The notes under the pieces are model-generated. The model saw only the letters and a list, made by a program, of their open reading frames with translations, ran no database searches and was not told the origin of the DNA. This document shows positions 24,084 through 31,744 of a stretch of 62,424 nucleotides of DNA, piece by piece. The stretch is from an uncultured Cytophagales bacterium (GTDB lineage Bacteria > Bacteroidota > Bacteroidia > Cytophagales > Thermonemataceae), in the NCBI GenBank assembly GCA_937911505.1, contig CALEMF010000057.1, forward strand, positions 1-62,424, read 5' to 3'. Both the position numbers and the translations under genes were made by a program. The first letter of the stretch is position 1; each line of letters begins with the position of its first letter.

Positions 24084-27032
24084 TTAGAAACTGTATGAAA
24101 CACCGAAGCGATTCCACCAGTCATAGTATTCTACATTACTCAGTCGGTTACGATTACCAATGTACTCTATTTCAGGACGATTGGTCACATTAATAAACTC
24201 CGTATAAACCCTAAAGCCTTTTCCTAAGTTATACGAGGCAGATAAATCCAATTGATAGCGATCATCACGGAAAATATCGAAAGCACCCCCTGTAGGGATA
24301 AGGTCTGAAGTACCAGCAATGGCCGCATTATCAGGCCCTAAACTTCTGATTACGCCCCCATTGAAGTTAAACATGGCTCTTGCATTGAATCGCTTGTAGT
24401 CATAGGAAAGTGCAAAGTTGGCGGTATGGTCGGCTTGTCCAGGAAGGCGTACATTTTGCCGTTCAAAGGTATTAGCATTGGAGTAAGTGTAAGTATAGTT
24501 GGCATAAATCCCTATCCCTTTTAGAAATAGTGGTGCACTTTCCCAGAAGTCAATGAGCTTCATCTGTACGTTAACCTCAGCCCCAAATAAGTCAGCAAAG
24601 TCACCATTTTGTGGTTGCGTTACAGTAAAGAAAAGATTCGTAGGCGCAGGGACTCCTGTAATTTCATCAGGAATACTCACTACACGTTCTTCTCCAAATA
24701 CCCGGTTAAAGATAAATCCTTCAAGTCTTTTGTAAAATAACCCTCCTGAAATAATACCTACATTTTCGGTATATTTTTCGATCATCAAATCAAAATTATA
24801 AGCACTGGTAGGTCGTAAATCTGGGTTACCTAAATCAATATCTTGATTGACCAAATTGATGTTTTCACGGGGCATCACATCCACAAAGTTGGGCCTAGCA
24901 AAACTAGTGGTAAAAGCTGCCCGTACATTAGTCATTTCATCAATTTTATAACGGGCATGTACGTTGGGAAGTAGGAACTGATAAGTTACATCCGTATCAG
25001 CATCTACCAAGTCAAATGATCCGTCTGAATTAGTGACTAACGAGGCGGTTTGGTTATCCAACTGCGTATATTCAAACCGTAGTCCCCCAAGTACCATAAG
25101 TTTGTCACTGAAATTGACCTTGGTCATCACATACGCTGCAAAGACATCTTCTTGTGCTTCATAAAACCAAGCAGGACGCTGTAAAAGCTGATTTTCTGTA
25201 TCTAATACCAACAAGTTAGGATTATTAGCAAATACGCCGTCTACAAAGTTTTGTGCGAGCCCAGGGTCTAATGTTGGGCCAAACTGAACTCTATCTCTAA
25301 AGAATTGTCGGTCTTCAAAGCCCGATACAACGGAGGCAAAAAGAGCCCCTTCATTAACAGAGCCATCATTGATAAAATTAAACTCCTGAAACTCTCGATC
25401 TCGGTCGTTGGTGATGCGTCGTACTTTACCACCAAACTTCAACAAAGAACTTTTATCACCTAGCTGGTAAGGAATCGAAACGTTCACTATACCAGAGTGA
25501 TTTCTGGCCTCAATGGTATTGACACGTTGAGTGACCCCTCTGAATTGATCTACTAAAAAAGGGTCGTTGGTATCCACTTCTTGTCCTACTACGTTAACAA
25601 AGTCGGTGTTAAACCCTACCAAGTCAGCCCCAAAAGAACTACTCCTAAAGTCATAAACAGTGGCATCATCACTACGATTAGAGGCGTCAGATAAGAAGGC
25701 GGTGTAATCAATAGTAACGTTCCCAATTTTATGATCCCCGTTGAGAGAAAAAGTATTTGTATTCACCTCAAACTCTCTAGGATTATTTAGCCTACGTAAG
25801 GAAGTTTCGTTGTTAGAAAGCGTTCCATCTTCTGAAAAACTCCAAGCAGGATTATCGAAGTCTCCTTGCTCAAAATCATATTGTGCCCTAGGTTCCTCGT
25901 CTGAATCAAAGCGCCGTGTATACATATAATTGAAGACGATTTTAGAAGTAGAACTAAACTTATAATCTACCGTACTCGAAAATCCAGTACGTTGCCGTAG
26001 ATTATTCAAATCACGTAAGCGGTAAAATCCTGGTAATACATCGAAGGTAGTCTCTCCATTGGGATTACGGATAGGCGTAAAGTTGGAGGGATAGCGGTAT
26101 TGCACGCGGTCTCTACCATTATTAGTTTCGAAAAAACTTCCACCCAACACAATTCCTAAAGCACCTTCTTCCACTTTACTATTGGGAAAAAATCGCTTAT
26201 TGAGACTCAAACGACCAATAAAGTTAGCTTTCTGTACGATGTTGTTGTAGCCGCCACCAAGCTCTACTTTCCCGCGCCAATCAAGTCCTTTAGCTGTGGG
26301 ACTTATCATATCAATGGTACCACCAATGTTGTCACCATCCAGATCAGGGGTAATCGCCTTAATTACTTCCATAGAGGAGAGTTGGTCTACAGGGAAGATG
26401 GAAAGCTCTTGGTTACGCTGACCACCCTCTTGTGTACCAGGAATCTGCTCACCATTAATATTAACAGTAGTAAAAGAAGGAGGCGCCCCTCTTAACTGTA
26501 CTTCTCCTCCTTCTCCTCTATCTCGTTCTATATTGACACCCGGGACGCGCTGAAGGGCTTCTGCAACATTCAAATCAGGAAAGCGACCAATCAAGTCAGC
26601 AGATATTACATTTTTAATGTTATCTGCTGTTCTTTGTTGATTAAGTGCTTTTTCTTGCCCTTCTAAACTTCCCTCAATGACCACCTCTTTTAAAGCTTGG
26701 CTAGCTTCTAGGGTGAAGGTAGTAGTAGTGACTTGTCCGGCAGCTACTGTGACAGTTACCTCTTTTTCTGTAAAACCCAAGTAAGAAAGAACGAGCGTCT
26801 GTGTACCTACTGGAACATTCGGAATGAAAAAAGAACCATCGAGCGCTGTAGCAGCGCCTTTAGTAGTACCTTTTAGGACTACATTTGCACCGGGTAGAGG
26901 GCTATTATTTTCCTCGTCCAGTACTCTTCCTTGTACACTACCCGTTTTTTGGGCGATTGCTTGCCCACAAAAGACATAGAGGAACAGACAAGCCAATAAA
27001 AATAAATATCGTTTTTTTGTGTTCATAAGCAT
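24084..27032 (-). CDS. TonB-dependent receptor with carboxypeptidase-like N-terminal domain
   Basis: A 982-residue outer-membrane receptor (980 if the Met at 27026 is used). A signal peptide ends at QAIAQ. A CarboxypepD_reg-like domain (about residues 28-115, GSVQGRVLDEENNSPLPGAN) is followed by the plug (LNVAEALQRVPGVNIERDRG, VQLRGAPPS, ITPDLDGDNIGGTIDM) and a 22-strand-type barrel ending in a terminal Phe (FGVSYSF). The plug wording fits the Xanthomonas/Caulobacter-type carbohydrate receptors (TIGR01782-like) rather than SusC, and there is no STN signalling domain. With the lipoprotein downstream it should import pectin oligosaccharides. It is divergent from the small FecR-domain gene. Confidence 0.92.
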   Translation of the reverse strand: MLMNTKKRYLFLLACLFLYVFCGQAIAQKTGSVQGRVLDEENNSPLPGANVVLKGTTKGAATALDGSFFIPNVPVGTQTLVLSYLGFTEKEVTVTVAAGQVTTTTFTLEASQALKEVVIEGSLEGQEKALNQQRTADNIKNVISADLIGRFPDLNVAEALQRVPGVNIERDRGEGGEVQLRGAPPSFTTVNINGEQIPGTQEGGQRNQELSIFPVDQLSSMEVIKAITPDLDGDNIGGTIDMISPTAKGLDWRGKVELGGGYNNIVQKANFIGRLSLNKRFFPNSKVEEGALGIVLGGSFFETNNGRDRVQYRYPSNFTPIRNPNGETTFDVLPGFYRLRDLNNLRQRTGFSSTVDYKFSSTSKIVFNYMYTRRFDSDEEPRAQYDFEQGDFDNPAWSFSEDGTLSNNETSLRRLNNPREFEVNTNTFSLNGDHKIGNVTIDYTAFLSDASNRSDDATVYDFRSSSFGADLVGFNTDFVNVVGQEVDTNDPFLVDQFRGVTQRVNTIEARNHSGIVNVSIPYQLGDKSSLLKFGGKVRRITNDRDREFQEFNFINDGSVNEGALFASVVSGFEDRQFFRDRVQFGPTLDPGLAQNFVDGVFANNPNLLVLDTENQLLQRPAWFYEAQEDVFAAYVMTKVNFSDKLMVLGGLRFEYTQLDNQTASLVTNSDGSFDLVDADTDVTYQFLLPNVHARYKIDEMTNVRAAFTTSFARPNFVDVMPRENINLVNQDIDLGNPDLRPTSAYNFDLMIEKYTENVGIISGGLFYKRLEGFIFNRVFGEERVVSIPDEITGVPAPTNLFFTVTQPQNGDFADLFGAEVNVQMKLIDFWESAPLFLKGIGIYANYTYTYSNANTFERQNVRLPGQADHTANFALSYDYKRFNARAMFNFNGGVIRSLGPDNAAIAGTSDLIPTGGAFDIFRDDRYQLDLSASYNLGKGFRVYTEFINVTNRPEIEYIGNRNRLSNVEYYDWWNRFGVSYSF

Positions 27033-27343
27033 ATACGTTAGGATTCTTGGCCTAATTAAGTTGAAATAAGTACAATCTTTTCTTGGAATCTTATTATATT
27101 AAGTTTCTGTAAAGACGACTCGCCCCTTTTGCACCCTTACAAAAAAGATATTTTTTGTGTTGGGGGAAATCTCGCTAATCTTCGTCCTAGAAGAAAAGTA
27201 ATCGCACTTGGCAATAGCTATATTTCAACGTATCAATGGGTATATAATAAGTGTATGTGTACGACTATCTGTTTTGTAGCATAAAAAAGAATAGTACAGT
27301 GCATAGCAATGATTTATGTTCAAATTCCTTACGAATAAAATAC
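27033..27343. promoter_or_regulatory. Divergent spacer TonB receptor / anti-sigma-uxuA operon, with inverted repeat
   Basis: About 310 bases with no credible gene. The only clear structure is ACAAAAAA-GATA-TTTTTTGT at 27139-27158 (8-bp arms, 4-base loop), which could be an operator or a weak hairpin. No exact TAnnTTTG element was found on either strand. Confidence 0.4.
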
Positions 27344-27568
27344 ATGTGTATCAATGATAACCGTATCTGGGAGCTCATTGCTAAAAATTTAGCCGATGAG
27401 GCAACTTCCCACGAGATAGCTGTCATAAGTAAATGGCGATCTGATAGTAACACTAACGAAGCTACTTTTCAAAAACTGCTTACTATTTGGCAGCAAAAAA
27501 CTATATTCAACGCTAAGAAAGCGTATAGTAAACTACAAGTTAAAACTTCTAAACAAAATTCAAAATAA
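27344..27568 (+). CDS. Stand-alone FecR N-terminal (DUF4880-like) anti-sigma domain
   Basis: A 74-residue protein whose whole length matches the cytoplasmic N-terminal domain of FecR-type anti-sigma factors: WELIAKNLADEATSHEIAVI, then a KWRSDSNTNEATFQKLLTIW stretch, then the FNAKKAYSKLQVK segment that normally leads to the membrane helix. It stops right there, with no transmembrane or periplasmic part. ATG 27344 is preferred; a GTG at 27251 would add 31 unrelated residues. Its stop is one base from the uxuA ATG, so the two are translationally coupled. It may be a soluble inhibitor or chaperone of the orphan ECF sigma at 14901, or a decayed remnant of a full fecR. Confidence 0.65.
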   Translation: MCINDNRIWELIAKNLADEATSHEIAVISKWRSDSNTNEATFQKLLTIWQQKTIFNAKKAYSKLQVKTSKQNSK

Positions 27569-27569
27569 C

Positions 27570-28760
27570 ATGGCATTAGAAGCTACCTGGCGATGGTTTG
27601 GAGGTAATGATCCCGTTTCTCTCACTGACATTCGACAGCTTGGTGTAGAAGGAATCGTCACGGCACTTCACCATATTCCTAATGGGGCTGTATGGGAGGT
27701 AGGAGCGATAAAAGAACATCAAAAACAAATAGAAGCAGCAGGTTTATATTGGTCGGTAGTAGAAAGTATACCTGTACACGAAGACATCAAGACACGCTCA
27801 GGAAATTATAAACAATACATACAACGCTATCAGGAAACACTGATTAATTTGGCAACGTGTGGTATTGATACCGTTTGCTATAATTTTATGCCCGTACTAG
27901 ACTGGACGAGAACCCACCTAGACTACCGCCTACCTAATGGTGTAAAGGCACTTAAGTTTGACCTGGTCGCCTTCTGCGCTTTTGATCTGTTCTTATTGCA
28001 GCGACCCAAGGCGGCTGCTTCTTACGCCACTACTACGGTTGAAGCGGCCGAAAACTACTACAAACAACTTGGCGAGGAGCAGGCTCAACAGCTTACTAGC
28101 AATATCTTGGCTGGTTTACCTGGTGCTGAGGAGGGATATACTTTGAACGATTTTAGAGAAAAACTAGCTACTTACGACCAAATAGACGATAAAAAACTTA
28201 GGCAACACTTATATGCGTTCGTAGAGGAAATCGCACCAGTAGCAGCATCGGTGGGTATAAAACTTGCCATCCATCCAGACGATCCCCCTTTCCCTATTTT
28301 AGGATTACCACGTGTACTGAGTACGGAGGCAGATGCGCAAATGTTACTAGCACAAGTGAATAGCCCTGCCAACGGACTTTGCTTTTGTACAGGTAGTTAC
28401 GGCGTATATGAGGGAAATGATTTAGTAGGAATGGCACAGCGGCTAGCCAGTCGCATCCACTTTATTCATTTAAGAAGTACAAAGCGTGATGAAATAGGTA
28501 GCTTTTATGAGGCTGATCATCTTGAAGGCGATGTAGATATGTATGGGGTTATGAAAGCTTTACTTGCTGAGCAAATAAGAAGAAAACAAGTGGAGGTATC
28601 TCACACACGTATGCCTTTTCGTCCAGACCACGGCCATCAAATGTTAGATGACTTATCCAAGAAGACGAACCCAGGATACACTGCTATTGGACGAATGAAA
28701 GGACTTGCTGCCCTACAAGGATTACAAAAAGGGGTCATCAAATCACTCGAATTAACATAA
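27570..28760 (+). CDS. uxuA: Mannonate dehydratase
   Basis: A 396-residue UxuA-family enzyme that dehydrates D-mannonate to KDG. The N-terminal WRWFGGNDPVSL with TALHHIPNGAVW, the VVESIPVHEDIK segment, CYNFMPVLDWTRT, the metal-site region KLAIHPDDPP, LCFCTGSYG, IHFIHLRSTKR and the C-terminal FRPDHGHQMLDD are all characteristic. It directly follows the FecR-domain gene (1 base) and precedes the aldolase (11 bases). It represents the glucuronate branch; the matching fructuronate reductase UxuB is not in this window, so that step must be done elsewhere or by UxaB. Confidence 0.95.
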   Translation: MALEATWRWFGGNDPVSLTDIRQLGVEGIVTALHHIPNGAVWEVGAIKEHQKQIEAAGLYWSVVESIPVHEDIKTRSGNYKQYIQRYQETLINLATCGIDTVCYNFMPVLDWTRTHLDYRLPNGVKALKFDLVAFCAFDLFLLQRPKAAASYATTTVEAAENYYKQLGEEQAQQLTSNILAGLPGAEEGYTLNDFREKLATYDQIDDKKLRQHLYAFVEEIAPVAASVGIKLAIHPDDPPFPILGLPRVLSTEADAQMLLAQVNSPANGLCFCTGSYGVYEGNDLVGMAQRLASRIHFIHLRSTKRDEIGSFYEADHLEGDVDMYGVMKALLAEQIRRKQVEVSHTRMPFRPDHGHQMLDDLSKKTNPGYTAIGRMKGLAALQGLQKGVIKSLELT

Positions 28761-28771
28761 AAATACCTGCT

Positions 28772-29428
28772 ATGAAAAGAATTGAGGTAACACTCACACT
28801 ACAAAAGACTAAAATAGTACCTGTCTTTTACCATCCTGACACCAACATTGGCTGTTCGGTACTTCAACTATGCTATGACCATGGGATACGTATATTTGAA
28901 TTTACCAATCGAGGGATAGGCGCACACGAAGTATTTCGTGCACTGAAAGCTTATGCAGTCGAGCATTGCCCAGCCCTTTACTTAGGAATAGGCACCGTAG
29001 TAGAGGCTGGAACAGCCGCTTTATTTATACAAGAGGGCGCTGATTTCGTTGTGTCACCTGTACTAAGCCACGATATTTTTAAAGTGTGTAATCGCAGAAA
29101 GGTACTCCATATTCCAGGTTGCGCTACGCTAAGTGAAATCTCTCAGGCAGAAGAGTATGGGGCTGAAATTGTGAAAGTTTTTCCAGGAGATGTCCTCTCG
29201 CCAAAGTTTGTGAAAGGTTTGAAGGGCCCAATGCCTTGGACAAACGTGATGGTTACGGGTGGCGTAACCCCAGAAGAAGACAACCTGAGCGCTTGGTTTG
29301 AAGCGGGTGTAACAGCAGTAGGGATGGGATCAAAATTGTTTTCTAAAGCCCATCTGGCCAATAAAAACTTCGAAGCCATTGGAGAACAACTCAAAAAAAC
29401 CATCCAAATTATAAATTCTTTACCATAA
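28772..29428 (+). CDS. eda: KDPG (2-keto-3-deoxy-6-phosphogluconate) aldolase
   Basis: A 218-residue class I aldolase splitting KDPG into pyruvate and glyceraldehyde-3-phosphate. The catalytic Glu sits in IFEFTNRG (E43) and the Schiff-base Lys in AEIVKVFPGD (K135, equivalent to E. coli K133). FVVSPVLSHDI and VTGGVTPEEDNL are further family segments. It sits 11 bases after uxuA and 12 before the dicarboxylate-type symporter. It closes the pathway UxaC-UxaB-UxaA/UxuA-KdgK. The family can also cleave 4-hydroxy-2-oxoglutarate. Confidence 0.93.
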   Translation: MKRIEVTLTLQKTKIVPVFYHPDTNIGCSVLQLCYDHGIRIFEFTNRGIGAHEVFRALKAYAVEHCPALYLGIGTVVEAGTAALFIQEGADFVVSPVLSHDIFKVCNRRKVLHIPGCATLSEISQAEEYGAEIVKVFPGDVLSPKFVKGLKGPMPWTNVMVTGGVTPEEDNLSAWFEAGVTAVGMGSKLFSKAHLANKNFEAIGEQLKKTIQIINSLP

Positions 29429-29440
29429 GCTAGACGTAAG

Positions 29441-30748
29441 ATGACGATACCTGATGATGATTTACGCGTTGAAGGACGAAAAAAGAGGATTTACCACAAT
29501 CTCACTTTCCAAGTAGTTATAGCCATTATTATTGGTGCAGTGGTGGGGCATTTTTTCCCAGAAGTAGGGGTATCTATGCAGACCCTCAATAAGCTATTCA
29601 TCAACATGATTAAAATGCTGATTGCGCCTATTATCTTCTTTACCATCGTCATTGGTATTGGGAAGGTAGACAATATGAAACAATTTGGCCGTATTGGAGG
29701 AAAAGCACTAGGTTACTTTCTATCGGTCACTACCGCAGCTTTGTTCATTGGTGTAGTGGTGGCCAATGTTTTTAAACCTGGTGCTGGGCTAGATCCTGCC
29801 AAACTTCAGCAAGCAGACATCTCTCAGTACGTAGAAAAATCGAAAGAAAAGACCGCGCTGGATCACCTCACGGAAATCGTACCTGAGAATGTAGTGGGGG
29901 CTTTTTCGTTAGGAAATTTCATACAAGTACTTTTCTTCTCGGTGTTGTTTTGGGTAGCGGTGTCTAAGATGGGCCCTATGGGAAATTCGCTGGTGGCTAC
30001 TTTCGATAAGATTCTTAATGCTTTGTTCAAAGTGATGGCGATGATTATGAAAATCGCACCCATTGGGGCTTTTGGTGGTATTGCCTTTACAGTAGGGAAG
30101 TTTGGGTTAGCAGTGTTATTACCCTTAGGCAAGCTGATGATCGCCGTATATTTAACGATGGCCGTATTTATTTTTGTGGTACTCAATATCATATGTAGGG
30201 TCAATGGGGTAAGTGTATTCAAAATATTGGCTTACATCAAAGAAGAAATACTCATCGTGTTAGGTACTTCCTCTTCTGAATCAGTACTTCCTCAGATGAT
30301 CGAGAAGATGGAGAAATACGGTTGCTCCAAGCAAGCGGCAGGGCTCATTATCCCTACAGGATATTCCTTCAACTTAGATGGTACAAGTATTTACTTATCT
30401 ATGTCAGTGATTTTCTTAGCGCAGCTATTTCAGATACCCCTTACGTGGCAAGAGCAACTGGGAATTATTGGTGTACTGATTCTCACCTCCAAAGGCGCTG
30501 CAGGCGTTACAGGGAGTGGCTTCATTGTACTTGCTTCTACTTTGGCGTCTTTTCCACAAATACCTATTGAAGGACTAGGTGTTCTATTTGGGGTAGATCG
30601 GTTTATGTCAGAGGCACGCTCTATTACCAATCTTATTGGCAATGCGGTAGCGACTGTGGTAGTATCGAAGAGTGAAGGAGAATTTAACCCACCACCTATT
30701 AATGAGCCAGATCCAAAAGGAGTGGAGCAAGAAGAATGGGTGGAATAA
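29441..30748 (+). CDS. DctA-like dicarboxylate/amino acid:cation symporter
   Basis: A 435-residue member of the DAACS (SDF) family. Eight membrane segments and two re-entrant loops are indicated by the serine-rich GTSSSESVLPQMIEKM, the GYSFNLDGTSIYL motif and SKGAAGVTGSGFIVLASTL. These carriers move C4-dicarboxylates or Glu/Asp with H+ or Na+. It is the last gene of the uxuA-eda operon, which suggests an organic acid tied to uronate metabolism, but the substrate cannot be read. The C-terminal tail is Pro/Glu rich. Confidence 0.9.
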   Translation: MTIPDDDLRVEGRKKRIYHNLTFQVVIAIIIGAVVGHFFPEVGVSMQTLNKLFINMIKMLIAPIIFFTIVIGIGKVDNMKQFGRIGGKALGYFLSVTTAALFIGVVVANVFKPGAGLDPAKLQQADISQYVEKSKEKTALDHLTEIVPENVVGAFSLGNFIQVLFFSVLFWVAVSKMGPMGNSLVATFDKILNALFKVMAMIMKIAPIGAFGGIAFTVGKFGLAVLLPLGKLMIAVYLTMAVFIFVVLNIICRVNGVSVFKILAYIKEEILIVLGTSSSESVLPQMIEKMEKYGCSKQAAGLIIPTGYSFNLDGTSIYLSMSVIFLAQLFQIPLTWQEQLGIIGVLILTSKGAAGVTGSGFIVLASTLASFPQIPIEGLGVLFGVDRFMSEARSITNLIGNAVATVVVSKSEGEFNPPPINEPDPKGVEQEEWVE

Positions 30749-30823
30749 CAAGTAAAAAGTATAGTAGTTATTTAACATCAAACAAAAAAGCTTGTAGCAC
30801 TCTTAAATCCTTTCGGAATTCGC

Positions 30824-30831
30824 TATCTTTG
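30824..30831 (+). promoter_or_regulatory. Bacteroidota -7 element TATCTTTG upstream of DUF58 gene
   Basis: A perfect TAnnTTTG lies only 8 bases before the DUF58 ATG at 30840. No good TTTG -33 box is found at the usual spacing. The transcript would have a leader of a few bases. Confidence 0.6.
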
Positions 30832-30839
30832 ACCGTAGT

Positions 30840-31703
30840 ATGCAAGAGATTATCGCCAAACTCCGTAAGTACGAAATAAAAATCCGAAAAGCCATCAACG
30901 CACAAATGCGCGGTAACTATCACTCTATCTTCAAAGGATCGGGATTAGAGTTTGACGACGTACGTAACTACCATTACGGCGACGATGTACGTCGTATCGA
31001 CTGGAATGTGAGCGCCAAAGGGCACGGAACTTTTATTAAAGTTTTTAGAGAAGAGAAGGAGCAGACTGTCTTTGTACTATTGGATGTAAGTGCTTCTCAA
31101 GCCATAGGCAAAACAGATTATAACAAAATACAGCTTGCTAAAGAAATAGCGGGTGTACTCATCCTCTCTGCCGCTAAAGAAAATAGTTACGTAGGGCTGA
31201 TCTGTTATTCAGATCAAAAGGAAAAGTACATGCGCCCTCAGAAAAATCAGCGCCATAGCTACGAAATGGTCTTGAGCCTCTTTAAACTTATTCCTAAGTC
31301 TACGCAAACCAGCCTAAAAAATCTTATCCGTTTTGCATTAAACATTATTAAAAGAAAGAGCGTGATTGTCCTCATTTCGGATTTCATAGATGACGATTAC
31401 CTACACGACCTAAAAGGGCTAGGAGAAAAACACGATCTGGTGCTTATCCACGTATACGATGAACGAGAGGTAAATCTCCCAACCTTGGGTATTTTACCTC
31501 TTCACGACAAAGAAAGCGGAAAAACAATCTGGCAGAATACCTCTTCAAAAGCTTTTCAAAAGGCCTACCAAGAGCGTTTCCAGACTACTAAAGAAACATT
31601 AGAAGACTTAGTAACAAAAATGAACATCAATTACCTATGTATCAGTACCGCCGAAGATTTTGTGCCTGCTCTTATTAAGCTATTCAAAATAAGAAATAGA
31701 TAA
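30840..31703 (+). CDS. DUF58 family protein with vWA-like fold
   Basis: A 287-residue cytoplasmic protein. The DUF58 signature is complete: FKGSGLEFDDVRNYHYGDDVRRIDWNVSAK, split around residues 31-60, then FIKVFREEKEQT. A vWA-like domain follows with MIDAS-type DVSAS (D82, S84, S86) and LISDFIDDDY. Members normally sit beside a MoxR AAA+ ATPase and work as chaperone-like partners; no moxR is adjacent here. The start is supported by the family N-terminus. Role: probably a MoxR co-factor in complex assembly or stress response, by family only. Confidence 0.88.
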   Translation: MQEIIAKLRKYEIKIRKAINAQMRGNYHSIFKGSGLEFDDVRNYHYGDDVRRIDWNVSAKGHGTFIKVFREEKEQTVFVLLDVSASQAIGKTDYNKIQLAKEIAGVLILSAAKENSYVGLICYSDQKEKYMRPQKNQRHSYEMVLSLFKLIPKSTQTSLKNLIRFALNIIKRKSVIVLISDFIDDDYLHDLKGLGEKHDLVLIHVYDEREVNLPTLGILPLHDKESGKTIWQNTSSKAFQKAYQERFQTTKETLEDLVTKMNINYLCISTAEDFVPALIKLFKIRNR

Positions 31704-31736
31704 CCTCCTACTACTAATACTTTGAGGTTTTTTAAC
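31702..31736 (+). terminator. Probable terminator after DUF58 gene
   Basis: AACCTC at 31702-31707 pairs with GAGGTT at 31724-31729 across a 16-base loop, and a T-run follows. It overlaps the stop region of the DUF58 gene. Confidence 0.5.
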
Positions 31737-31744
31737 TAATCGTC

